From NCBI GenBank assembly GCA_020796225.1, contig CM036754.1, positions 68,006,000 through 68,069,999 of the forward strand: 64,000 nucleotides of DNA. Reading direction: 5' to 3'. This DNA comes from Arion vulgaris (Eukaryota > Mollusca > Gastropoda > Stylommatophora > Arionidae). The notes beneath the pieces were generated by a model. That model made no database searches. It saw only the letters and a program-made list of their open reading frames with translations, and was not told where the DNA came from. Below, piece by piece: positions 33,266-44,670 of the stretch. The translations under genes were made by a program, and so were the position numbers. Within the stretch, counting starts at the first letter, position 1; every line of letters starts with the position of its first letter.

Positions 33266-33597
33266 GAACAAATAGGTTGTTAAAACTGAATTGTATCATT
33301 CAAATAATATCAAAAGGTAGTAGATTTGGCACACAAGATTATTGACAAAGTTCAATCAATCAAATAGATATATTTACATTTAGGAACACATAATGCATAG
33401 ATTATCTGTATCATTATCAATACTACTACAACTACTACATGTGTTCTGATATTGTGTTAGAATTCCAAACATCTCTTCTATAAAATTTATTATATTCATC
33501 TTATTGTCAATATGACATGATTCTATGACACATGAGAACACTGAACACTTTATTGTCTATGTATTATTTCAACTTTGTATCTCTTAAGATCACTGAA

Positions 33598-33601
<4 letters not shown>

Positions 33602-33628
<27 letters not shown>
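33602..33628. repeat. (TA)n microsatellite
   Basis: Short pure TA run. Confidence 0.9.
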
Positions 33629-33629
<1 letters not shown>

Positions 33630-33903
33630 CATGCTATATTTAAAATCTGTGTTTGTTTACTTTCTCAAGTTAGACCAACAACAACAACAATGTTCTAGCA
33701 ATGGTTTAGCATTTAATGGAACCCCACAGATCAAACACTTGCCATATTAGAATAAAGTTTGAGGAAATAAGTGATGTTTTCTTGAACATACATGCATATT
33801 GGGAGAAAAATACTTCAAAGAAACATATTTGATAATATCTTTCTATTGTCACATAACAAGAATAAGATTCTGATGTTTTGTAGTCAACTTAAGTACATCC
33901 AAG

Positions 33904-34095
33904 TGCCAGGGCCCATAAGGCGACTGATGTAGGGGCCATGGGAAGCTACCCTAGTAAATAAAAGCGTAGCAGAAATCGGATGTGCTGGCCTACTTGTAGG
34001 TGCATAACTGGCACAGCGTACAATCGCTCTTAGGCTCAGATCACGTACAGATCACACAGAGTGGTTAACAAGTGGTCGATATGGAGCGTTCGAAG
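33904..34095 (+). mobile_element. SINE family A, short copy
   Basis: A 13-bp duplication with one mismatch (aagtacatccaag at 33891-33903, aagtacatgcaag at 34096-34108) flanks it. It starts at gccagggcccataaggcgac, so the 5' end is shortened, and ends gttcgaag. Confidence 0.85.
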
Positions 34096-34096
34096 A

Positions 34097-34275
34097 AGTA
34101 CATGCAAGTACAATGACAAATAACAATACAGATGAGACTGTTGTAAAGTGTTCAGCTACAAGAAGAAGAAGAACATCCCAATGAAGTCCCCAACTGAAGT
34201 ACATGCAAGTACAATGACAAAACAACAATACAGATGCTCCAATACAGATGAGACTGTTGTAAAGTGTTCAGCTGT
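34097..34275. repeat. ~95-bp direct duplication beside a SINE
   Basis: The phrase gtacatgcaagtacaatgac through gactgttgtaaagtgttcagct occurs at 34099 and again at 34201. The first copy begins in the SINE target-site duplication. Confidence 0.75.
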
Positions 34276-34279
34276 AACA

Positions 34280-36418
34280 ACAACAATCCATCCAATTCTC
34301 AGGTGGAAAAACAACACTAATTTCTGGATAATACAAGTAGAGAGTATAATTTGATCCTTAACTTGGGCCTTTTTAAACAAATCAATCAGAACTAACAAAA
34401 GTATTCAATAAACATGCATTACATCATTGAATTCATTCATTTCACATTGGAAAGAATACATTTTTATGTTACAATTCTCTAAGCATTGTTTTCCTATCAT
34501 TTCTGGTCTATGACTATAGGACTACGCCTTCCTTTTAATGTTTGTTCTAGATTATTTTTCCTTCTGACAGGGAGATAATCACATAAATACTAACAAAGTC
34601 ATGCTTATTTTATGAATGTAAATAGTGTCCCCCTTTCTGAGCTAACAACTACTTGCAGTTCTGCAGTTCACATTACCAATATACAGAATGTCTCTACTAC
34701 TATACATAGATCATGTCTTTACCATTACCCATAAACATTGTGTATCCTATCGGCATCATTATCTCCATTATTATTATTCATCACATACATCTTGCAAATT
34801 CTGCTGACAAAATGTGAGATTTTGGCACTAAGGCACCGTAGGTGCGGAATGAGGGTGATAGATGAAGAAATGTGATCATAATGAATAACACCAAATTTAA
34901 AAAACAGAGAAAAACGCACACATAATAGGCACACAACAAAATGACTGTGTATATAAACAATCCAAAATGGATTTCATGTTACTAATAGTTTTTCAAATCA
35001 TGTTTATCAGAAGCAATATGTGCTAACTACTGGCATTATTATTTGAAGTTGATTGTTTTAATGCTGCTTAGAAGACTAGATCTTTATATTTATATGTGAT
35101 GTATGACATGTGTAGTCCATTATTATGTGTATATACATCAGATCTTTATATGGTCTTATTACATGTATAGTTAATACATCAGATCTTTATATGATATATT
35201 ACGTGTACAGCCCATACACAAATGACCAGAAGGGCTGGTCAATACTTGATAAAGTACAGTTGACCATCAAAATGTTGAACATTGAAATCATGAAAATAAT
35301 AATAAAAAGAGTAAATTGTCACAACGCATTATTTCAGTATATTCAAACTGTATGTCAAGTCCTGAATTGAAGACTAGACTGAGGTATCTGGTATTATTAT
35401 CATCAAAGATATACTTTATATTATAATAAAATCACTAACTGAGACACACAGGCTTCTTCTTTATCTTGGCTGTTGTGTTGCTGAACAAGTTTATGCAGAC
35501 TAGATATCAACCAGATGGAAACTAAATTAAGATTTCTCAATGTAAACTTCAAATAGTCTTACAAGACATATAAATTTGTAATATCTTTGCAAGAAGTCAC
35601 ACAGAATAAGCAGCACATCCGTAGAAACTTCTTTCAGGTGTAATACCAGCTGACTAACATGTACAGGATCCACCAAGAAAACAGTAAGGACATAAAAATT
35701 GACTATAATACAAATAGGACTGGCGGCATAATTTTTCCTAAATTAACTTACACACACATTATACACATCTTAGTACAAGACAATTTGAACAATAAGGATG
35801 ACCTAATTTAATACACTGTAATGGTGACTAAAATAGCATTTACCCTTGGTGGCATAAATCTTTCTTCTAAATGTATGTAGAAAGTTGTACTAATATCAAT
35901 TGAAAATGTGTGAATCCAATATCTATATACCTTGTTTGCAGTCTCTATATTTTCATGATAGAGAATCAATGTTGAGACAACCTTATCTGACTATGAAAGC
36001 TATGATGACAGTAGTTAGGCTAATAGGAGGCTCTCCTACGAAGCAACAGGTCCAAGACTAAGGTAGACATTCAACTGTTGCCTTGCAAACAGGCTGGGAA
36101 CAATCAAAAACTAAGAATGGCAAACACCTGACAGAAATACATGCTGAAGTTAGATGAACTGGCTCATACATCTGACTAAACAGTGCAATAATGTTAACTC
36201 ACTGAATATGATAAAGGTTTCTTGTGTGACTTGAGTAATATTGTAGAGGGCAACTAAACTAACTCCTAACAACAGGTGTGTGTGTGTGATAATGCTTGTG
36301 TGTGAGTGTGTTGTATTGTTTGCATCAATCTCAAACAAGTTGATACCAAGACACACAACAGATATGCTGTTCTATGTAGCAGCAGTAGTAGCTGCAGCAC
36401 ACCAATATTGTTCATGAT
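34280..36418 (-). other. downstream region and probable 3' UTR of the cofilin gene
   Basis: This 2.1-kb stretch follows the cofilin stop codon on the minus strand and has no tandem array or recognised element, unlike nearly all other non-coding DNA here. A long 3' untranslated region is plausible for the part next to the stop. I did not find an unambiguous polyadenylation signal; agataaag near 35465 is only suggestive. Confidence 0.3.
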
Positions 36419-36572
36419 TTACTTGGATCCCCTTTCTAGAAACTCACAATACATGAGATCTGATAGATCGTTGGCTTGAACCTCAGTCATCCCCTCACGT
36501 ATTTTATCCATCAGTGCTTTCTTGGAGGTTGTGTAGACAATGTGAGATTTGGTTGGGGCACCACTAGGACAC
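36419..36572 (-). CDS. ADF/cofilin, coding exon 2 (C-terminal)
   Basis: After completing the Trp codon the exon encodes CPSGAPTKSHIVYTTSKKAL, MDKIREGMTEVQANDLSD, LMYCEFLERGSK and a TAA stop. Cofilins have the same order here: WSPD.A..K.KM.YASSK.AL, then EVQATDLSE. The TSKKAL...I...EVQANDLSD part is the long actin-binding helix and following segment of the ADF-H fold. The acceptor reads ttgttcttgaag|g. The 51-codon tail gives a total protein of 144 residues, within the usual 140-166 for the family. The last turn (LERGSK) is family-variable. Confidence 0.93.
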
Positions 36573-36903
36573 CTTCAAGAACAAACAAAACAGGTTATTT
36601 TATCTTGAGTATATGTTAATGATAGTGAAATGATATCAGTGTCACTGTGTCCATGATATTTGTTAAAAACATCAATTACAACAGCACTTTACCAAACAAA
36701 AACTTCTATGCAGGCAGTTATTCATTGTTAGATTGTTCAGAATTTAGTACTGCATCTTTAGATACCATAAATATAAATTCACACAAACTAAAGTTAAGGG
36801 CATAATTCCAAGATCACTCAACTTTGATATTTGTTGCTATAAATGTGCTTTGGCAGAGCGTGACCACATTCCGAAATTTGGCTGAGATAGAGAGTTGATA
36901 TCC

Positions 36904-37140
36904 TTCTTCTTCTTTGAATGCTCCATCTGTTAACCACTCTGTGTGATTTCTATGTGATCTGAGCCTAAGAGTGATTGTATGTTATGCCAGTTATGTGCCT
37001 ACAAGCACATTCAATTTCTGCTATGCTTTTTATTTACTAGGGTAGCTTCCTAGGTCCTACATCAGTTGTCTCTTACATGCCTTATAGGGTGCAGTGGTAC
37101 TATTCTTTGCTTCTCTTGCGGGCTCCGGTACCACAAGGGT
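36904..37140 (-). mobile_element. SINE family A inside the cofilin intron
   Basis: The duplication gagttgatatcc (36892-36903) and gagttaatatcc (37141-37152) differs at one base. The element runs ttcttcttctttgaatgctcc to gcgggctccggtaccacaag. Confidence 0.85.
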
Positions 37141-37154
37141 GAGTTAATATCCAA

Positions 37155-38250
37155 CCTACTTCCATGCACCGCAAAGAACTTTATAAAACAGTAATCAAAT
37201 TGTACCATGTCCACACCAAGCTTTTGTTTAGAAAAGGGTAACTCTCCTTGAATTCCTTGATAAATGAGCATGCTCGTTTGAGTGTGGCAAACATAAGTTT
37301 TAACATGTTTATAAATAATACTTTCACAATCGATGAAGTAAAATAAAAAAATTGACTAAAGCCACAAAATACGGAGAAATTGTTAACAGCCGACGCATAT
37401 GTGCTGGAACTACTGACCTATATAAATAGATAGAATATTATCATTAGCTGACAGCAACAATGGCATGAACAGACAGGCACATTACTAGGTGTGTTAATTA
37501 ATTGTGAAGTAATGTAAAGCATAGAACATCAGTCGCTACAAGTAGAATTGTACTTATTTACATGAAATATGCTATCTGATAACCACCAAAGTCAAAGTTC
37601 TCAAAAGACAGAACAAATTAATATTTTGCAAACTGTGTCACTGAAACATAATTTCAAACAGGCAAGGACTTTGCCAAATTGTGACAATTCCGGACAAACT
37701 AAGATGTATGCTGAGTCTATAGATATACATTTGTCATTTATAATATAGTGTAATTTATTACTGTCTGTGCAGTATGAATGATCATTTACTAAAGCATCTA
37801 CTAAGAGTATGACCAAACTGGCCTATTGCATATATCATAATATATGATGTGTCAAATCAGATGTTTCATATGCTACCGTATGAAAGCAGATGTATGACAG
37901 CAGACCGTATGATCTGCAATTGTTACGCCTACTGTCTTGTGGTGGGGGCACATGAGTGCTAAAGGCTAGGGATAGGGAAGTAAACCCTGATAGAAAATCC
38001 CCACTGCCTTGTTGGTCAGTACGATTATGCAGATGGCTAAAGGAGTAAACTTTGACCACAAATCTGGAGGGAGGGACCCTAAGGCATTTGGTAGTACACA
38101 TTAATGTAATGTGTGCATTCCATTTCATCTTTTGGCATCCCCTGCTTGATTTCAAACATATGAACTTTGTCTTTCCTTTGAAGGAAACAGTAGAGTGGAG
38201 AAAGGGTTTGTGCAAAATGAGCAAGGCAAATTCCCATATTAGCTGCCCAG
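37155..38250. other. cofilin intron, unassigned
   Basis: This is intronic sequence between the SINE and a possible LINE tail. A 129-residue minus-strand frame (37835-38224) resembles no family I know and is probably chance. Confidence 0.35.
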
Positions 38251-38254
38251 TCTA

Positions 38255-38460
38255 GGCATAAATGGAAAGGATGAAGAACTTTTCTATCTGTCCCAACAAA
38301 TGGGAAAAACTAACTAATGACCAAGATATGTGGGAAAAACAACATTAAGCAAATGTGCAGAATCTTTTGGAAAAGAGATTTAGGGACGAGCTGAAAGGCA
38401 AGAGATACAGGCACACACTCAGATGTCAAACTTTTCAAAGTAAAACACTTGCCAATTGAC
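38255..38460 (+). mobile_element. possible LINE tail in the cofilin intron
   Basis: The plus strand reads NKWEKLTNDQDMWEKQ, then LEKRFRDELKGKRYRHTL and QTFQSKTLAN. The spacing of DxWEKLxxDxxxW resembles LINE C-terminal tails (compare DKENWEMLAKDRQA at 33110), but it is short and broken. Confidence 0.45.
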
Positions 38461-38788
38461 AGTCTGTAGTAGAAACAAAAAGGGCCATATTGTTACTTAT
38501 TGTATTATTGTATATCAAATGAAATTCCTTCTGTCATAGTTAACTTATTGTCGTAGTTCAATGAAAACAACAATTGGAAGATATAAATTCTCCAATGACA
38601 ATCAATCATTGTTAATGATTGTTACAATATGAATATTGAGTGATTTTGCATATTGTGATATTATTTTTATAAATTTTTATGAATAATGTTTAAAATGTAA
38701 TGATTGAATTTACAAAACGCAGCATCAGAAATTAATGATTTTATAATAAATTTAAACAATCAACTTGTACAATGGTGGTTCGTCTTAC

Positions 38789-39069
38789 CATGTAATCAGA
38801 AACAAGATGTCTTTCTTAGCTCCATTTTTCTGAGGAATGGTCAAGTCTATGATGCAGTAACGACCAACGTCTAATGGCAGTTGTTCCAAGAAGTCATTGA
38901 ACTCCTCCTCCTGAGAACAGCCGCTGTTTTTCTCTTTGGTCACAACCACTTTAATCATACCGTCTGTCTGATCTATTGCCATCATCAAATATCTGTAATT
39001 CACCTTACGAAGCTTCATAGCTCTGTACGTTTCCACTGTATCTTCAGCAACTTTCACACCAGACGCCAT
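38789..39069 (-). CDS. ADF/cofilin, coding exon 1
   Basis: The exon starts at ATG 39069 in the strong context gaccaaaATGgcg and encodes 93 residues plus two bases of the next codon: MASGVKVAEDTVETYRAMK, KVNYRYLMMAIDQTDGMIK, then EEEFNDFLEQLPLDVGRYCI and DILFLIT. This is an ADF-homology domain, a small actin-binding protein that severs and depolymerises filaments in the cytoplasm. MASGV keeps the Ser3 that LIM kinases phosphorylate to switch vertebrate cofilin off. The donor is ttacatg|gtaaga and phase 2 fits exon 2. The insertion NSGCSQEEEF before NDFLEQLP and the absence of a clear basic nuclear signal are features of this copy. A possible acceptor, catcatag, lies just upstream of the ATG, so a non-coding first exon may exist. 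Confidence 0.95.
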
Positions 39070-39074
39070 TTTGG

Positions 39075-39720
39075 TCGACTATGATGATTTCAGGAATCTA
39101 ATCCAAGACAGAAAAGAATGGAATAGTACAAACAGTTTCACAGTGTTAAGTCTGTTTAAATCACTTGAAATACACTTTTTACTAATCGTGATCTTTAATA
39201 AAAATAGAAAGAACAATATGTTAATCAAATCATAGTACAATCACAATGCAATGCTTACAATTTATAAGATGTTCACGTCTGAGCAAGAGACAACAGGAGT
39301 GAGTTCCCTTGGTCGGTGTCGTTCAATTGGAAAGAATGACACCAAATATGGGCATGAGATGAGTCACTGCAAGTTGAGCTGTTTTATTTCTTTCTTTGTT
39401 CAATTTTAACCTGTGACGATAGAGGCTATAGCATTTTGCAGAATCATCTGACTGCAGTACTGGCATAGACGACCAAGTGTCACTCTTTCATATCAGCTGA
39501 ATGCTCTCGGTCTATTTCTTTGTCTACCAAACTGATAACTATTAACTTGAGGCAGCTTTCTGGCTTTACCCTTTGGTTCCATGCCACGTACTCCAATCTG
39601 CACACAGGTCTAAACGCATGTTTAAAGTATTCTTACTGATTTAAATAACAAACCATCACTTCTCTTGGGTAATGTTATAAGCACGATACGTATATTTCAT
39701 GATAAAACAAACATCATGTG
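39075..39720. other. upstream region of the cofilin gene
   Basis: Probable 5' UTR, first intron or promoter. No TATA box or repeat was recognised with confidence. Confidence 0.3.
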
Positions 39721-39848
39721 CGCTCATTTATTAACACGGGGAGGGTGGTTTAAATACTCACACACCGTCAATAGCATAAATTGGTACCATACATAATGTT
39801 GACCACTAATTCTAAACCATAAATCGATACCATGCAGGAGACTACACA

Positions 39849-39853
<5 letters not shown>

Positions 39854-39894
<41 letters not shown>

Positions 39895-39918
39895 ATATAT
39901 ATATATTATATTATATAA
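39854..39918. repeat. (TA)n microsatellite
   Basis: An alternating TA run with one tgat break. Confidence 0.92.
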
Positions 39919-39984
39919 TATGGAACCACTCTGCAACTAAAGTTATATGTCAGTTCCAACTCCACGAAAGTCTCCGCATCAGGA

Positions 39985-40177
39985 ATTCCCGAGATGGTAG
40001 GGTAAGCAGATCCTCTCAGAGTAAAACACCAGCCCCAACGGGTACCAAGACAAAAGTAAAGGCGGCCGGCGTGATGCTGACCACATCACCCATCGTGTGC
40101 TGACGGTCAATGAAAAATACAGGCCTAACACTGTATTGACCTATATACCACAAGGTATGAAAGGGTTCCTTTACTTT

Positions 40178-40180
<3 letters not shown>
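39985..40180 (+). mobile_element. dispersed repeat (family D), copy with AT tail
   Basis: The ending gcctaacactgtattgacct..ataccacaaggtatgaaagggttcctttac matches 15300-15360 and 18931-18985. It is followed by T-rich sequence and an (AT)n run at 40183-40216. Confidence 0.6.

Positions 40181-40182
<2 letters not shown>

Positions 40183-40216
<34 letters not shown>
40183..40216. repeat. (TA)n microsatellite
   Basis: Short TA run at the end of the family D repeat. Confidence 0.9.
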
Positions 40217-40221
<5 letters not shown>

Positions 40222-40264
40222 GGGTACCACATACATGGAGACAACTAAGTTATATATCAAATTA

Positions 40265-40490
40265 AACCCAAACTCCACAGTATAGTCTTCTACTACAGAA
40301 CATCAGGAAAGAAGGCGAGAGAAAGACCACGAAAAAGATGGTTATATGGTATAGCAGAATCCTCTCAAAGAGCAAAAATAATAATCACTCAAGCCACCAG
40401 AACAGCGCAAGACAAAAACAGAAAACCACGACACTGGGCAACAACCCGGTAACAGTGTGACGACAAAAAAGAACTAAAATTATCACAGTC
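40265..40490 (+). mobile_element. LINE 3' tail fragment
   Basis: The plus strand, with one frameshift, gives ERKTTKKMVIWYSRILSKS or, in the adjacent frame, KARERPRKRWLYGIAESSQR, then ATRTAQDKNRKPRHWATTR and a stop. This is the RPRKRW...AQDR...W ending of an RTE-like LINE. Confidence 0.6.
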
Positions 40491-40869
40491 TTACCAACTA
40501 AGTTAACCACTATATGTAATCTGTATGGTTAGCTCCGAGAACGTGAATGCACTGTGCCTTATGAGGCTTCTACGGTATGTAGAACAAGCACATCTGAGTT
40601 TCAGCCAACAGTGATATTGGGTTAGCTTGACCTGCTAGCTCCAGACACCTTCCATTCGTTTCTTCACTGAATTTCATACACTATTTATTCATCACTTTTC
40701 AGCCACTCACTGCATCTTGTATGTGAGCATGCTTTGTTACTTTTGCTGACGCTGGGAGATCGTTTAGGATAAGAGACATTTACAATCGCTTTGGGACATG
40801 TATTATTTTTATAACTATGAAATTTTTACTTTTCATTCTGTATTTTTCTTTCAAGGAAATATTGGACAT

Positions 40870-40995
40870 CATTTACTACCTTACTGGTATTACATAACCT
40901 CATGATAACTCCCTTTCGATCATCGTTTACTGCCTTACTGGTATTACATAACATCATGACAGCTCCCTTTCGATCACTGTTTACTACCTTACTGG
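40870..40995. repeat. 54-bp minisatellite, detached left portion
   Basis: Two and a half units of the repeat that makes the main array at 45731-47308 (catttactaccttactggta, ttacataacctcat). The last unit is cut by the hAT element and resumes at 42682. Confidence 0.92.
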
Positions 40996-41795
40996 CAGGG
41001 GCGGCTCGTCATCAAGGGCCAGGCCCCACCAAAAATATTGAATAACGTGTACTTATTATTTCAGACATTATTTGTTTATAATTATTACTTTCAACAGGAT
41101 ACTGATTAGCTATGAAAGTTGATATATAGCGCTAAAATATAACACACATTCTGAAATCTAAAATTCAACATATTTTTCCTCCAATTAGTATACACCCATG
41201 GTCATTAGGGGCCAATAAGAACAGGTCTACCAAACCAAAAATAATTAACGTGTACTTATAATTTAAAAAAATTTTGTTGCAATTATTATTGTTAACTTGA
41301 CACTGATTAGCGTTTAAAGTAGAATATTTAACAATAAAATATAAATATTATATCATAATAATATAACAATCATAATAATTTAAAACATTATTATAAAAAA
41401 AACTATTATATACGGTCGCAAATTCAGCTTCTCTCTATAACGCTTGACGTATCAGCGTACTACGTTTTATCAGGTCGTTTTAAAATTCTCCGTTACTTTT
41501 AATAACAATTGCCAATACAATTTATGTCATTTTATTCACCGGAAGCTAAGTTCCTACGCGATCAACCAATTAACAGTTAAACGACGACTCTTGATTAAAT
41601 AGTACTTTGTATAATTATCGATTGAATCCCAAATTATATATAAAATAGTAGAAAAGGATATGCATTAATGGAAATATGTAACTAACTATTATTATAATCG
41701 TTAACGGTAATCGTCCGTTTCGTATTCAATATAAATATGTCTTCTACAACGCACACTCGTTTGCGATTGACAAACTGTGACCTACTTTTGAAGTT

Positions 41796-42095
41796 GTGGC
41801 TTACTCGAAATTCAAAATGAATCAAGTGGATTATTTATTACGAAATCCGTTTCCTTCGTTAAAGATAGAAGAAAAGCTTGAAATTAAACGGCTAGGTGCA
41901 CATCAGCCAAATAGCTTTGTATATGTGAACAAGATGGAAGAAAAGAGACTTTCAATAATAAGTGGTTTAGTAAAAAATCGTGGTTAACTGTCAGTGAAGA
42001 AAAGCAAAGTTTTTGTGTGTTTTTATTGTTTGCTATTTCATGGTGAAGGACTGTGGTCAATGGTAGGTTGTAGGGATCTCTTTTGTACCTTAGTT
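41796..42095 (+). pseudogene. remnant of hAT transposase N-terminal region
   Basis: The frame reads VDYLLRNPFPSLKIEEK, LEIKRLGAHQPNSF, then after a stop or frameshift WLTVSEEKQSF and CFYCLLFHGEGLWSMVGCRD. The phrases IEEKLEIKRLG.HQP and CFYCLLF...W...G..D are those of the region ahead of and within the TTF-type zinc finger of hAT transposases related to ZMYM1. The catalytic core and dimerisation region are absent, so it is a dead internal-deletion derivative. Confidence 0.75.
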
Positions 42096-42372
42096 ATATG
42101 GTATATATTTTAGTTGTTGTTGAACCCCAGGAATTATGAGTTTTCACCATTTTGCCTATAGTGCGTGGGGAGAGTGCCCGGCTTTCTTGCAATGAGAGCT
42201 GGCAATTATGGTTGACCATTGATTCAGGAGGAGAGTATACGCTTACACGCGACTCGTACGTTGTTACTTCTTACATTTGCTTTGCATTTATGCAACTTTT
42301 TCATTATACATCGGCAGAAGATGCGTGCATTCACTAGTATTTAGGCCCAGGAGGCGTGTCTGCGTTTGCTAT

Positions 42373-42545
42373 ATTACCTATACCAGAGTAGCTCTCTCTC
42401 GATCCTTACCCACTTAGCCAGACATGATTTTTTTTCTATTTCCAGGGTCACCACGAGGAGGTGGAGTAGGGTCTTGATCAGTGCCAGCTCACTTACCCTG
42501 GCGCAACGTTGTGCCGTTATTTATTTGCGCATGCGGCGTCAAATC
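42373..42545 (+). mobile_element. dispersed repeat nested in the hAT element
   Basis: The phrases ccagagtagctctctctcg, cagggtcaccacgaggagg and gtgccagctcacttaccctggcgc match the right end of the GC-rich block at 24290-24425 and partly 47320-47470. Confidence 0.65.
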
Positions 42546-42712
42546 ATTATAGTAAAGGGGAATAACTTCGTGGAATAGACAAATAATAGTAAATACTAAA
42601 ATATAAACTAGCCTAAAAACCATGATTTTTCCAAAATTTGTGTCTGGCCCCACCACCAAAAATGACAACGAGCCGCCACTGCTTACTGGTATTACATAAC
42701 CTCATGGTGTGA

Positions 42713-43940
42713 CAGAGCATCGCCTGCACTTATAAAAAGAGACAGAGGTCAACCCACCTTCGAAATTCGAGAGAGCTGAAGATTAAAAGTTCTTATGCGA
42801 CGAGCAAAAATGCTGCGAGGATAAAGTACTAATTGCTGAAGAATTATTGATGAACGAACACTTGAAAACCAAGTAGCGTTAAGAGCACGAGATATATATA
42901 TTACTTTTAGCTGTCAGTTAGGGATTAGTTTTAATAGAAAGCAGAATACTTCCTCAGGAATTTAAGTGTCGTGGATCGTGAAACCAGAGATAAACTCACA
43001 GGGATAATAACGTACAGAGAAGTGAACTACTTGCAAGTTGAATAAACTATAATAATCGAGGAATTAGTTCCCGCACTTCAGAGTTGAGTATGGGAGATAT
43101 ATGGGTGATATTCGACCTTATATCATTGTTTTGCTTAACCTAACCAGACACGTACAATGTCATTAGAATAGAGGAAACCCATCGCCAGGAGTCACCGGGA
43201 GATACTGCAAATGTTAGAATCCCAGCGACGACTAAGAGTGCAGAACAATATCATTGGTACTATCATCAACACAGACGACGGAACCAGAGGACATCGATAC
43301 TTCCAGTTTACCAGAACCTAAAAGACTACCCAGACGAACGGGGAGGGTGGGGGGAAGCCAAATTCCAAGGAAGCAACCTCGACGAATGACGCCGTTCAAG
43401 ACTTCTTTTGTGATGCTTGACAGACACTAACATTCATGATATAATTGTTCCTAAGAATTGGAACCCTTCGGTTGTTGAACATTTTACACGAGATAACTTA
43501 TCGACCAGTTGAGTAACAACACTCATCGACAACCCCATTAGAGACAATTGTACATCAGATCTGAGGCCACGCTACTAGACAATTATTATTGTGGTACCAC
43601 AGTTAGATCAGAGTGTTCCAGAAAAGAGTGCTGAACAACCAGGGTAGACAACGGTCGGGTGATGAACATATAAAGTCTATAACTCGTCGATAAGGTAAAG
43701 AACAAGTGTGTGTGCTAACCAACTAGGGTAGACAACGGTCGGGTGATGAACATATAAAGTCTATAACTCGTCGATAAGGTAAAGAACAAGTATGTGTTAC
43801 ATTTTTGTGTGAACTGAAGTATTTACCATGTGCTATTGATTATAGCTTAACCAGAGACGCAGATAATAAGAGAGAAGAATAAGGTGGATGTATGACCGAA
43901 TTGGGGAGATTGCTCCAAGGACTTTAGAAAATTTGTACGC
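42713..43940. other. unassigned sequence, possibly an old retroelement leader
   Basis: After a TATA-like cttataaaaagag at 42729 the sequence is long, non-repetitive and poor in open frames. A segment of about 75 bp (gggtagacaacggtcgggtg to ggtaaagaacaag) occurs twice at about 43638-43712 and 43725-43794. I cannot name it. Confidence 0.35.
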
Positions 43941-43944
43941 CCGC

Positions 43945-44150
43945 GTGCCCAGCGTGTTCGTAGCGCGTTGGACTACGGGTGACTAGTCCTCTGTAAGTGC
44001 GGGTTCAACTCCGCGGACTGGCAGAAAAGATACAGGTTCCCCAGATTTACGGTGTTCATGGCACCGAGCCGAATGGTTACGATATCCATGCCACCGAGCC
44101 GAAGAGCTTTCAGCTCAAGTGCTTCTGGATCTGACACAAAAAAAGAAGAT
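43945..44150 (+). mobile_element. tRNA-derived SINE
   Basis: The head includes gttcgtagcgcgttggacta (A-box region) and gcgggttcaactccgcgg (a near-canonical B-box with a small stem). The body repeats the phrase (a/g)tggcaccgagccgaa twice (ttcatggcaccgagccgaa, ccatgccaccgagccgaa) and ends in an a-rich tract. Confidence 0.7.
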
Positions 44151-44154
44151 TTGT

Positions 44155-44660
44155 ACAGATAAAGTATTACCATTAATTGGTTTGCTTTTCTTGATGTCAT
44201 TGTTAAAGACCTAAGAAAGTGTCTGTATATTAATATCCCTGTTAGACAGAGGAGTATTATTTCTAGTCTATATTTATAAAGATGATAGTCGGATGTGTGC
44301 CCCCCTATAGATAGCTTCAGTTTACATCCAATATTCACAATTTTTTCTGCAAAATTTTATCTTCAAAAGTTAAGATTAGCTAAAGAAACCGTGTCGAAAT
44401 CGGATCAATATTAGCTTTAAAATTAAATTTAATCGATTGCTTGATGTCTTATCCTACATATTTCGACACCACGTTGGTGAAGTAAAGGGATATAATCTAC
44501 ACATTGCAAGATTCAACATAGGCATGGATTGCGTCCCTTAATTTGTTGTTTCTACACTATAAAAATTGCCTTTTTTCGTTTGCTTTGGTTTGAGCAAACT
44601 GTATAATTTAGAATATTGACTCGAACTCGGCTCAATATCCGTTTAAAAAATAAATAAAAC
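44155..44660. other. unassigned sequence
   Basis: No exon or element recognised. Confidence 0.35.
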
Positions 44661-44670
44661 CCAAACTGAT

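Larger units (their letters stand above)
40996..42681 (+). mobile_element. hAT transposon (1.69 kb) inserted in the 54-bp array
   Basis: The element is bounded by a perfect 8-bp duplication, cttactgg, at 40988-40995 and 42682-42689. The termini are inverted repeats: left caggggcggctcgtcatcaa, right (complement) cagtggcggctcgttgtcat, followed on both sides by a ggcccc/ggggcc block. It keeps a remnant of a ZMYM1/TTF-finger type hAT transposase at 41796-42095. The insertion split one unit of the tandem array. A dispersed repeat (42373-42540) has inserted into it in turn. Confidence 0.93.

Noticed and set aside
37835..38224. 129-residue minus-strand frame in the cofilin intron
   Set aside because: It has no recognisable family, no splice logic and sits beside repeat fragments.
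43945..44040. tRNA gene
   Set aside because: A- and B-box-like motifs are present, but no acceptor stem closes and a SINE body with an a-rich end follows.
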